From assembly GCA_905221615.1 (NCBI GenBank), contig CAJNDT010001291.1:186001-250000 (forward strand): a stretch of DNA of 64,000 nt, in the 5' to 3' direction. This stretch comes from Symbiodinium sp. CCMP2592. Its lineage: Eukaryota > Sar > Dinophyceae > Suessiales > Symbiodiniaceae. Shown piece after piece: positions 33,901 through 47,000 of the stretch (position 1 is the stretch's first letter; every line of letters starts with the position of its first letter). Below the pieces are notes generated by a model. The model saw only the letters and a list, made by a program, of their open reading frames with translations. It was not told where the DNA came from and ran no database searches. Both the position numbers and the translations under genes were made by a program.

Positions 33901-36665
33901 ATATGTGTGTAGTTTCATTTATACTATATGTAGCGACATATTATGTGTATAAGTATGTTTTTTCTATATGATAAGCGCGACGAGAGAGTCTCTAAACATG
34001 CAGGTACATAGGGCTCGTATACAGGAATCGGCTTGGTGCATGCGATTATCTGAACATAATATTCACGGGGGGCTAGGATTTAGGGTGCTGGGTTCGGAAT
34101 GATTGAAAGAGCGCAACTGAAACTATTCAGTCTCCATGCTTCCAGTTGTTGAGGGTCTCAGCATAGCATCCGTCGTGTAACAGCTCAACCCCCAATCTTC
34201 CTAGACCTTGCATTACAGCACCTTGTCTGGAGAGCCCAAGAAACGGTTAGCATCTTATGGTAATGTTGGTTTGGGCACGTGAAGCGTTACTTAATTTCCA
34301 TCCGTCACCTGATACTCCATATGTTTTAGTACTCGAGGTCCTAGAAGCGGCGCCCATCCTCATGTCAGCGCAGCTGGACAAGGTCGCAGGCCAGACCTTT
34401 CATTTGCAACACGTGAGACGGGGTGTTGAGGCAGTAACGGTATGAGGAGTAGGACGAGAGTAGGAGGGCGTCAGCAGCGGTAGTAGCCGTAGCAGTATAA
34501 GTAAGATAACCATAGCTATGTCTACTTATAGGCATAGTTAAGGTACTTACATCCCTACTTACTAGGTCTCATGATCCTCTAGACTCTAGCTAGTTTTACT
34601 GCAATTCCCCCGTAATTCCCACAACCATTGAGGTAAGCCTTGAGCAATCCCCACTACAAAGCCCACAGCTCAAAGCTAGCTGGAATGCTGAGCCCCAACC
34701 TCACTAGGTGCCCCGACCTCCCAACATGCTTGAATGAAGCAGTATGGGAGGCCTTATTTTGGGGTCCTTATAATAAGAATCCTACTTTTTTGGGTACTAT
34801 TTTAGGGACCCCTATTTTAACTGAAACTCCCATATACCTTAAAGCATATGCTATTTAGGGGGCCTACTATAATTTCAGGGATACTCCTTGAGAAAGGGAT
34901 GTTGTGCGTTCAATCATGTTCAAGACCCCACTGCAATTGGTGGGCATTCCTTATCGAAGGAGCCCTGAACGTGAAGCCTGGGACCTATAAACTACCCTTA
35001 GTAGTATAGGGCCCCAAATTAGGGGATCTACTTTCTAGATCCTCCCGGGGGTCTGGGAACTTGAAGCCTTGGACAAAAAAAGCAGAAAAAAGTAGGGGCA
35101 GCAGGCTCTTCGGATACGATACGCTCGAGCACCCTGACCCTCGAAACCGCGGTCGTCTTCTACAGCACCCAAGGCCATCCAAGCCCCCCTTCCATCCCAA
35201 AACGAACATAGAGTAGCCTGAATCCTGAACCGTATAATTTAATGAGCAGAGTCGCTGAATCTGAACCCTAGAAGGGCGGCTGCTTGCAAAGCGGCTGGAG
35301 AAGTTGGGCCTGGAGGTGCCGGACCTGGTTCCAGTGTTTTCTGCAAATCCAAGCCCGGAGAGCCCCATACCCCTTAATTAAGGAATACCTAGGGTTCCTT
35401 AAAGGGATCCTTAGAGGGATCTATCAGGGCTCTATAAGGAACCCAAACCCTTCAGCCAAGGCCATGACGCCACCGAAAAGAACGCCTCTGGCAACTCTAG
35501 AAACGCTTGAAGGAATCCTTCCCAGAGACTCCAATATCCCTTAGTTAAGGAATATTCCTCAAATCATATAAGGGATCCTACTATAGTTTAAGGTATGTTC
35601 CTTAATTAAGGGATATTGGAGTCTCTGGGTTGTAGTGTTGTTGGGGTTGGGTACGGCCTGGCAGGTTGGGGACTGTTAACTAGGTTTGCAGGAAGGGGGG
35701 GGTTTTCTCTGGGTTTTCCAGAGTTTAGGGTCCGGGGTTTTGTGCTCTAGCAGTTGTTGTTTAGTTGTAACTGGCTTGTAGGTAGTTTAGTATTTCATGT
35801 GTTTCTTTTGTTTTTGCTACCGGATGCTAGAAGATTTACTGTTTCGCCCATAGTGGTAGCTGTGTTGTGTTGGTACTGTTTGAGGGCTTATGGGGCTCAC
35901 GTATCAAAGTTGTTATCCTCTCCTTTTGGTGTTATGCCAGCATATGTCTTGAGGTTTATAGGAGTTCATTCCAGTGCTTGAGGGGTGGAGGCAAGCCGCA
36001 AGCCCTGAACTCTAAACCCTAAGCTTTATGCACAAAAATGCCTAAACCTTAAAACCGCCCCTCTTCAACAAACACACAGCCCTCGAAGGTTGGGACCCAG
36101 GATTTGGGGTTGCACAGGCTGCAGTAAAGCTAACTTGCAAGTTCTCCGAATCGTCCTACTAGGCACGACTAACACGACAACTACGACATGCCACGAGTTA
36201 CTACGACTATTACGCCCACCGCTACGACGACAACTACTACTGCTGCTACTACTACTGCTACTACGCCCAAAATGGTCGGTGTGCACTCCTGGGCCCAGCA
36301 CCATCAACCCAAAACGTAGAATCATCATCAACCTCGTCATGCTAAACCCTGAACCCCAAACCCCAAACCAGCATCATCGTCATCATCATCATCCCCTAAA
36401 CCCTAAACCCTGAACCCTAAACAACAAAATCCCCCTGAATACTTAGACTGTCGTCGTCAGCAGCAAAGACCGAGCACAAATGCAAATATCGCGCACGTAG
36501 AATCCTCGAGACTGTCGTCCTTTTAAGACGCGAATTGCTCGTCCGCGTAACTGGGGCAACGATTGCCCTCCTCTGCGCACAGCCGGGTTTGTACGCGCCT
36601 GCCAGCAAAATGTAGCCCTCCCGAAGTCCGCAGACCAAGTGCGCGGGCAAGGAACATTTTGCGCG

Positions 36666-36755
<90 letters not shown>

Positions 36756-36763
36756 GACTACTT

Positions 36764-36844
<81 letters not shown>

Positions 36845-39800
36845 CGAATCCTACTTGTATTCCTACTGCTACTGTTACCGCTTTTGCTATTGCTGCGGCT
36901 CCTGCTCCTATTGCTACCTCCACTGTCACTTCTACCCCTACTCCTGCAGCGACAATAGTAACTGTTGTAGAAGCCATGATGTTGCTACTAGCAAGGATGA
37001 TATTGAAGTATGATGCAGGCTCGTATCTTGGTTGTTGATGCTGGTTATATTAGCAAGTGACGTAGTACCGATGATGCCAACTATCACATTGCAGAGCCCT
37101 GAGGTCAGGACGGGCGTGAAGCTTCAGGAGATCCTGTCCAATGGTGAAGACGGCGTGAGGTACGTGAAGTTCCTGGAGGATGACCAGGCCGGCAAGCCCT
37201 CTTTTCAAGCGTTAAAGGCTACTCCAGAAAGTTGGAATATGGATTAATGGTAGGATCCCCTATAAATTACCTTAAAGGGGTTACGATAATGATATTCCAA
37301 CTTTCTGGCTTCTACTGTAGAGGTTCGAGGTGCGACTTTTTTCTCGAACTATAATTCCGGAACTCAAAACACTTCAGGCTCTATCTTGGATTACTGAGCT
37401 TGTTTCTGAAGTGGCATATGGTTTGAGAAGCCTTGGGCTCCTAGGGTCAAAATATTTTGGCTTTATCTAGTCCTGGTTATCAAAATTATGGTCCCTTTTT
37501 TGGGTACCCTTAATAATAGGTGCCGTAGTATAATAAGGACCCAAAAAGGGACCAGAATATTGACAATCACCCACATACTATTTGGGCACTTGGACCCTTA
37601 CGGGTAGGACATAAGCTTTCATAGCCATAAAACCCTTAAACCCTGGCCTACTTAATCAAGAACGACATGAACAGAAGTGGTGTGTCTTTGCTCACCGGAG
37701 CCCCACAAGCCGTCAATTTCAGCCGCTTCCCAGCCAGCCCAGTCCAACCCCACCGGTCCAGTGAGCTCCAAGCCCAGCCAGCCTATACGAAAAGTCCAGA
37801 CCAGCTCCCCTCTGAGAGCCCAACACCCCGTAATTAAGGAATATAGCTTGAATCATACTATGAAGCCCTATATAATAAAAGCCATATTCCTTGTTTAGGG
37901 GGTATTGGGCTCTCTGGGTCCGGCCCCCGCATCCCCGCACACCCAGCCCAAAAGCACAACCTGGGCTACCCATAGGCCCCATAGTGGTTCCTTTTGGGGC
38001 TCATATGGGGAATTCCGAAAATCAGGGCCTTTCTTATTTTGGTGTCCTTAAAAATCAGGATCCTACTATGTAGGGTACTGTAGGAGGGTCCCCTTGTCGG
38101 AAACTCCCATATGCAGAATGCTATAAGGTAATCCCAAAAAGGAATGACTATAAGGCCTATGGGTAACACTTTCTACAAACCTTAAACTCAAGGCTCGGCC
38201 ACCCACCTGCGTGGGTGGGCGGCACTAATTGCACTGTCGCAGGATATTTTCGCCTATGCGCCGTTCCACGACAAACCCTCAACCCGAAACCTTTACCATG
38301 CACTGGGGCTTCCGAACCTTGAATTGTCAACGCTCAGCCGCTACTCCCACAGCATTGATTACTGAACCCTGAACCCGGAGGTTTTGGTAATCAAAACGAA
38401 CCCAAAGTCAAAGCACTCTCTTTAGGGAGTACTTGGACGCGTTGAGTAAGCCTGCCACAATAAACCCTTACGTGGGTTTTGTTGGGCAGCGTGTAGGGTT
38501 TAGTTCAGGGCTCAGGGATTGGGCTGTATAATATAGCTAAGTCGGAATCTTTCGCAACCAACAAGTGGTGCCTGCACCCTGAGCTACTGATACAGTTTGC
38601 TCGAGCAGTCTTTCCAACCGCGACGAAGTGTAAGAGCCATTCGGGGTGTTGTGGGGATGGGACCACTGAAGCTGTACAAGCCAGACAAGAGGTTCACCAT
38701 GACAGAAGACTCCCGCAAGCCAGTACACACAGATCTCGCAATCCCATTGCGGAGCCCTCAGATGACCACATACAAGAAGTCTCGAATTCACAAGTTGTAA
38801 GATGCCATGGTCTTGCAGGTTTCGGACGGCTGTCGGGGATAACTCGAGGAGGCTTTGGGGAGTTAGGATTGAATACAGCGCACTTTAGAGTTTCAAGAAC
38901 GTTGTGGTGTATATTATGCCGCTAAACCCTAAACCGCAAAACCCTAAATCACCCTGAGTTATACCAGAACTGTATAGATGCCGAACTGCAATCCTGAAAA
39001 GGAAGTTTTCTTGGAAGTCGACGTCCTGGTGGTTTCCTGCGGAATCAGGCCAGCACGAGCGTACCCGCGCATGCTTCAAGCTTTGCATTCAGAGTCACTC
39101 AGAAAGACCAGTACGCCTGAATGATGCAGCCTTATACAAGCTTGGTGCCATACTGAGGACCCTCTTACAGTCTCAGGAATTTCACTCACTCAAAGGTATG
39201 AAGCTCGCTGCCTGATTAAGGCCTGAGGAGTAATTACAGGGCTAGTTTATGGTGTTGGGTTGGGTTTTGGCATAGCCGTTGGGGGTAAATGTGCCCGGAT
39301 GCTATATACTTGTGCCTGCAAGTTTCTAAACAAGGACTACGTTCAAGCCAAAGTATATGGTACGGTTGATGATACAAATCCTGCATTCCATTGAGGACCC
39401 TAAACTGTGGGGAATAATGCTATATCCCTATTCTGGGTAATGCAGGATTTTTATACCACCAACAGTATGGATGCTGGGGGGTAGAGCTTCGGGCTCAATT
39501 CATTGAGAACGTCCCTCGGCGTTAGGCGGGCCTTTGCATGGAGACCCTCCCCAAATTTCAATTAGCGACCTGCACAGGAGACATAGTCCCTAAACCCTAA
39601 ACCCTAAACCCCTAAACCCTAAACCCTAAACCCCTAAACCCTAAACCCCTAAACCCCTAAACCCCTAAACCCTAACCCCCTAAACCCTAAACCCTAATGT
39701 AGGTTTTAGGGCAAGGCTTGGGGCTTGGTTGTTCGGGTTTACGGTTTCGTTTACAGTCGTTTCAAGCTTAGGGTCTAGGGTATGACATGACGAGTTGGGG

Positions 39801-41005
39801 GTCACAAACAACATGACATAATGTTTGAGACCTCCAGCAACTCTTGGCCCTTGTACTATATTCACTACCTACAACCGCAACTCAATGTGTTTCCTATAAG
39901 GGTCATAGACCCTGAGTTGTAGCTGCAGCATCTTTTTACTCATGGAGCGCCCCCACGATTCACAGCCTCGGGACGAAAACCGTCAGTTGGGAGTGTACTA
40001 TAGGGCCCTTAGCAATTAGAATAATAATGTTTGGGCCCCATTAAACTATATACTTAATAATCATAATAAGGAACCCCCAGATAGTATAGGAAAGTCTTAA
40101 GGCCCTTATAGTAGGTTCTTTCGGTTAGGTTTTGGTACTTCGGGCGCTTTAGGACTTCATGACACAGGGTTCAGCAGGGTAGCTCGGGGGGTTGTTAGGT
40201 TTGCTAAGCGACGGAAGCTGCGAATTTAGGATCCTAAGGCTTACGCAGTGCGGCATCCTTCAACTTTGGAGTGTTAAATCCCAGCTGAACACACGAAAGC
40301 GTCCCAACCAAACCACGTAACCCTGGAGCCCCAAACCTTAAGCCATTCAACCCCGAACCCCCCCAAGGCTCCCTATACCTATATAGTGTATAAGCGGGTT
40401 CCAAGCCTGGCAAGGCCAACTGAGAGACGTAGATCCCCCTGAGAGCACCAGACACTAAGAGCAAATTCCTATGCTAAGACCCAGAACCACTACAAAGTCA
40501 AAAGCGATGGGTTTAATGACAAATCCTTGAATCCTACGCCGCAAGCCCAAAGAGCCTCCAAACCCTAAGCTGTAAACCCTAACCTAAGCCCCACAAAAGA
40601 GAGCCCCCAACTGCACAGGCCGCGCGACGAGCTGGCACGCGAGTGTGGTTTGGATCTGGGCACCTCCGTCAGACTTTCAGTTCCCCTGTCAAGGTTCGGT
40701 TTCTTTAGCGCTTGACTTTTTATTCTAAACTTTCATAGCTTAGGTTGCAGAGGTTTAGGAATGGGGGGGCTCGGGGTTCGGGCTTCTAAGTTTGAGGGCT
40801 TGGGGCTTAAAGTGTAGTGGTTTAGGTTTATTGGCTGGCTTGGCTTTCGGGGCATTGGGGTTAAGGCTCGTTGGGGCTCTGTGGAAACGCGGACATACAG
40901 ATGCAGATTGGCGGTCTAGCTATGGGTAAGCCCTCAACCCCTCAGCAGCCTAAACCCGAACACACACACACATATGTATATATACATATAATATAGTATA
41001 TATAC

Positions 41006-41038
<33 letters not shown>

Positions 41039-44000
41039 TGTATGTATGCATGTATGTATGTATGTATGTATGTATGTATGTGTGTACATATATATATATA
41101 TATATATATAGGTTTGTTGCTCCGTGATTCATGCGTTTATAGTTCGCTAGAAGGTCTCAGGTTTCTTACAGGGGCCCTTAGAGCATGTTGGCGCAGTATT
41201 CCCAAAACCCTAAACCTTAGACAATGGGTGGTTGTCAAATTAAGTTCTTTTTTGGGTCCTTATTATAATACGGCACCTAACAATAAGGGTACCCCAAAAG
41301 GGGCCATAATTTTGACAACGACCCAAAGGATCTCAGAGACACTGTCGGGCTAGAGTTCCCCAAGTCGAACGTTTGTACGGAAACCTCAGGGTTTCATTGA
41401 TGGATTCCGGATTAGGGTTTAGGGTTTAAGGGTTTAGGGTTTAAGGGTTTAGGGTTTGAGGGTTTAGGGTTTAGGGTTTAAGGGTTTAGGGTTTAAGGGT
41501 TTAGGGTTTAGGGTTTAAGGGTTTAGGGGTTTAGGGTTTAAGGTTGGGAGCTACAGACCCTGAACCCTCAGAGGGCTCTGCTATCCGGGTTGTTTGAGGC
41601 ATGTGAGTTCTGGGTCGAATCTTCGAAAAAGAACCACGTCGAGTGCTCTCATCAGAGTAATGGAAGAAGATGGCAGGCGTATTGAAAATCATGAACTTAC
41701 CTTCAAACTCTAAGCCCTAACGCCTCAACAGTTTACCTACAAAGATCTACCTTTTTCGTAGGGTCCCTATAGATTCGATATTAGGGTTCCTGATCAGAAC
41801 CTACAAAGGAACAGGATGTGGCAAGCCACGCACTAGCACATAAAGGAACCGTAAAACCCTGAACCAACCTCAGGCGAACGTGGTGGCGTGGCTGTGGACT
41901 GCTACATGAGGTCCTCCAGTGACGCGAGCATCTACGCTGTCGGAGAGGCCATGACGATGCCTTCCTTCACCTACAACACCTCGAAGTCAGGGTTCACGGC
42001 TCAGTATACCTCCAAAATCCATGAACCCTCAGCAATTATTATATGCATGCTCTTATCACAAGCTTGACAGCAGAGAGGCTCGAAGCTTAATTAACGATAG
42101 CCGTGTAATTATTACCCTAAACCCTTTACAGCCTATCAAGCCCCATCTTTTAATTAACCCCAAATAGCCGCCTTAAGTCCTATTCTCCGGAAATGATGAT
42201 AAAGAGCCCCGAAAGATTTGTTACTTGGGTGGGTTAAGTAAACCCTAAACTTCCCCAAAACTCTACAGATCCTGCAGCAACCCGTCGCACCCTCGTCAAA
42301 ATCTTTCAAACCCTCATACATCATACACCCCCTTCAAAACCTACACATCAAACCTGCAAAACCATCCATGACAAGCCCCAGGGCACTTCTAAGCCTCTCC
42401 CCCGCGATTCAGAGGTTTAGGGTTTAGGGTGTTTTCCTAAACCCTAAGCCTCTTTATTCCCCTAAACCCTACACGCCTGGACCTTTGATAGGGTGTACAG
42501 CTATCAGTTTACCCATCGGCTCGATAGTAGTTCCTTTTCGGGGTTCATATGTAGAACCTATGAGGTAATCCCGAAAAGGAACTACTATGGATCCTATGGG
42601 TAGGGCTTGGGTACTGCCCCCACTCAGTAGCAGTGGGATAATACTCATAATGTAGATATCTTAGGACCTTAATGGTAGCCCTATTTTTGACTGGTACCGT
42701 ATGGGGGCAGTACCCAAGGTAGGGGGACCCTAAACCCTAAACCCTTATAGTACCCCTATAGATCCCCGTAAAGAGCCCTTTCGATCCCTTTTTGGAGCCC
42801 TTTCTTGGCGTTCTTCTGGTTGGCTCTTTAGACTTTAACTTTTTGGGTGTCTATATGAACTCAATAAGGAGGTTAAAAGTTTCGGGTTTAGGAGGGGTTC
42901 AGAAGTCAGCCAAGCTTTGTAGGGGGACCCAGAGCTTCGAAAGCCGAAGGTGGCGAGCCACGAGGGAGGCATGGTCTACGGGCTCTGGAAGCCAGGGGCA
43001 GAGCAAGCCGAGGCCCATTTTAGGCTTGAGGGTTTTGAGGGTTTAGGGGATTTAGGGTTTAGAGTTTTGAGGGTTTGGTTGAGGGTTTAGGGTATTTAGG
43101 GTTTTTAGGGTGTGGAGCTGAGCGGTTTTCAGGATTTAGGTTTATAGTGCCACTGCTCCCCGAACCTTCAGCTATTCTCATCAGGGCTTCTTTGAGCTTA
43201 CTTAGTCGGAGAGCAAGTAGCCTTTAACCCTTTACGGGTACTGGAAACCCCTGTATAACCCCACAGGTAGGTTGACCTGTAGTTCGCTTACGATGCTGGA
43301 CAAGTCAAGTTAATTCCCTTAACTTGATCCTTGCCTGAAACAGAAGCTTTTAGGACTCAGGGTATTGCAGCAATTCAACAAAGGCCGTTGTTCCCTGTCA
43401 GGTTTGGGGTGTTGGGATGTTCGGATTCGGCATCTGTTTCCGGGTGTGATGTGCGATAGTTTTTAAAGTTTGGGGTTTCATAAAAAAAACTGACCAGCGA
43501 AACGTGTGCGAGAGTCCATTGCAGATGTAAGCTGCTTGGATTTATGCCTTCGATTGCTTGCCCGAGAGTGGCCAGAATGGTGTGGGCAGAAACCGATTTC
43601 ACTATGTATGCGCAAAGAGTTGAGGGCGGGATGTCGGATTCAGCATTTTCGGATTGTTGGATGTCTGTGTAAGGTTCGTATCCCAGATCGTAGCCAGATG
43701 TTTGTTGCATACCTTCAAGAACATCCCTTTTACTAGCATATGGGTCACTATCTCCTCTCAAGGGATCTTCCTGGAACATTTACCAAGGTATATTGGCAGA
43801 TACAAGCAGTACCTTAAACGTTACCTCCAAACCAAAGGCCCAAGAAACGCAGAGTAGTACTTGTGTTGCTTTGTTGGTAGTGTTTTTTGTCTCACAATCT
43901 CCAACACATGTTTTGCTTGCCCCGTAAGCCTTGAAGCGCTGTAGACACTAACCGAAGGACCCTAAACCCTAAAACCCTAAACCCTAAGCCCTATTACTAC

Positions 44001-47000
44001 CATTCCTCCATAAAGGAGTCAAAGTTCTATGTGCGGTTTCATCGAGGAGTTTGAGAGTTTCTCCTCCTCAAAGCGCTTTGCAGGTGCTGGCCGGCACCCT
44101 TGCCAGCCCCTCCGAAGGCCACGTGTTCCTTGGGGACCTCGAAAAAGCGCTACAAGCCCCAAAAACCCAGGGTTTAGGGGTTAGGGACCCCTGAACCAAG
44201 CTACCACTGCGCACTTTTGAGCTGAACCGTCGGCCGTGGGGTCTGTGCACAGACACCGCAAAATCGTTGAAAGTGTTATTGTCAGTAGTTGCAGCTAGCC
44301 TAGAGATAGTCAGGATACCCCTAAACACTAAACCCAAAACCCTAACAAAGCCCTGAACCCTCAACCCTCAAAACCCTGAACCCTCAAAAACCCTAAACCC
44401 TCAAAAACCCTGAACTTTCAAAACCCTGAACCCTCAAAACCCTAAACCCTCAAAAACCCTGAACCCTCAAAACCCTGAACTTTCAAAACCCTAAACCCTC
44501 AAAAACCCTGAACTTTCAAAACCCTGAACCCTCAAAACCCTAAACCCTCAAAAACCCTAAACCCTCAAAACCCTAAACCCTCAAAAACCCTAAACCCTCA
44601 AAAACCCTAAACCCTCAAAAACCCTAAACCCTCAAAAACCCTAAACCCTTCAGGGTTGTGCCAGCCTCAGCCCTCAATCTGAAGCAGTTGCCGGAGGATG
44701 CTGGAAGTGTGTCTCCAACTCCCATGATACTACGGTGGATGATAAAAAAACCTGCATTACCCATAATAAGGAATACACCATCATTCCCATAGTTTAGGGT
44801 CTTTAAGGTAATGCAGGATTTATATCATCAACCGTATGGACCATGAACCCCATTTCGGGTTTAGGGTTGAGGGGTTAGTGGGTTAGTGCACATATTCTTG
44901 TTTTGTAGGAGGAGAAGTGCTTCAACAACCCTAAAGCTTTTGAGGTTTCCGCTTGCGCGTGCGTCAGCTAAGGGCTCAGAGCATACGAAGAGTTTTCCTT
45001 ACAAGCGGATTAGAACCGCGAGGGAAAACTACTCGGTCGGTAGTTATTCTGAGGACGTGCATCTTCAACAACAGCCACCTCAAACAGCCCCTGTCAGAAC
45101 CCCCCGAAACCCAAAAGCCATGGCCTTGTAGGGGTTCAGGGGGTTCCTCTGGCCTTTGATCAGGGTCATTGAGCTTCCAGGGGAGCAGATCCGCAAGTGC
45201 ACCGTGAACTCCACACACTGACTTAGGGCTTGGGCCCAGAGATTAAGACCGAAACTGCAAACTATACACCCTTAGCCCCTGATTGATTAACCCTAAACCC
45301 TAAACCTTAATCCTAAACCCTAAGCCCGGTAGCCTGCTTCCCTAAACTTTGTCATTGTTGGGTAACATTTTACATTTTTATGGGTACTTAAACCCAATAA
45401 GGAATAAACATGTACATTTTTAATCCTATCTCAACAATGAACTAGTAAACCCCGGAACCTTGATGCCTAAACCCTGAATCCTGAGCCCGAATACTCCCAG
45501 GAGTCTGGGCGTAGGGCGTCAATCAAACTCCTTTGCCGTAGGTCTCAAGTATCACGGCAGCGACCTTTCGACGAAGTTGCGACTCGAGTGGTTTAGAGTC
45601 CTTGAATTTTGGGGAAGGGTTTTCCCAGGAGGGGCTTCATCGAACCTCCATGAAGATGGATAAGTGGACGAGAGGATCCTTGCGAACAGTTATGAGTGTA
45701 ATATGCAAGGAGGTCCGAATAATCAATCCTCGTGCCCCTTGTCGTCCCTGGGTTGCCTTCTTGTGGGGTTATTGTTCGGCAATAGGGACCTCCGCAAACA
45801 TGTTTTATGCGCACCTCCTCGGGGCGAGTTGAGATTGTTACCCCTACATCCATGAAGTGGAACACCCAGGGACGCCTTTGACGCCTGCGCATGTAGCATT
45901 CCGAAGTCCATATGCTCTCATGGAAATCCACAGAGAAACCCAACATCCCAACCCTAAACCCGAAACCCTAGGACTTTCACCGCACTAACTCTCAACCTCA
46001 AATCCGAATCCGGAGCACCAAACCTCTGAGGTCCACGTCCAAGTGCCCAAATAGTGGGGCTTTCGATCACAAAATCCATACTCAGGATGGCTTGGGGGAC
46101 CTAAAACCCTACTATTTGGGCAGACCAAGATCGCTACAACCCACCTCCACCCCACCCCCACCCCCACCCCCACCCCCACCCCCACCCCTACCCCCACCCC
46201 CACCCCCGTGTGCGGCTTAAACCGGGTTTATTTGGAAGCTGGTGCTTGCACTCTAGATAGGGAAACAGTGACCTAAATCCCTTATATATAAACAAGAGCC
46301 AGCTTCCAAATAAACCCGGTTGGGGGTCCCGGGCGGGGACAGGGCCGGGAATTAAATAATTTAAATAATTTAAATCCTGGCCGGGGGGGTTCCCGGGGGC
46401 CCCGGGCCCCAGGATTTAAATAATTTAAATAATTTAAATCCTGGGGAAGGGCTCCGGATTTAAATTATTTAAATTATTTAATTCCCGGGGCCCTGGACCC
46501 CCGGGGACCCCTCCCCTTCAGGATTTAAATTATTTAAATTATTTAAATTATTTAAATTATTTAATTCCCGGCCCCATTTAAATAATTTAAATAATTTAAA
46601 TAATTTAAATAATTTAAATCCTGGCCGGGGGGGTTCCCGGGGGCCCCGGGCCCCAGGATTTAAATAATTTAAATAATTTAAATCCTGGGGAAGGGCTCCG
46701 GATTTAAATTATTTAAATTATTTAATTCCCGGGGCCCTGGACCCCCGGGGACCCCTCCCCTTCAGGATTTAAATTTAAATTATTTAAATTATTTAAATTA
46801 TTTAATTCCCGGCCCCATTTAAATAATTTAAATAATTTAAATAATTTAAATAATTTAAATCCTGGCCGGGGGGGTTCCCGGGGGCCCCGGGCCCCAGGAT
46901 TTAAATAATTTAAATAATTTAAATCCTGGGGAAGGGCTCCGGATTTAAATTATTTAAATTATTTAATTCCCGGGGCCCTGGACCCCCGGGGACCCCTCCC

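Noticed and set aside
36417-37013. Poly-Val, poly-Leu and poly-Tyr frames near 36.6-36.9 kb
   Set aside because: Produced by the (TAC)n microsatellite; exon 13 is the only supported coding piece nearby.
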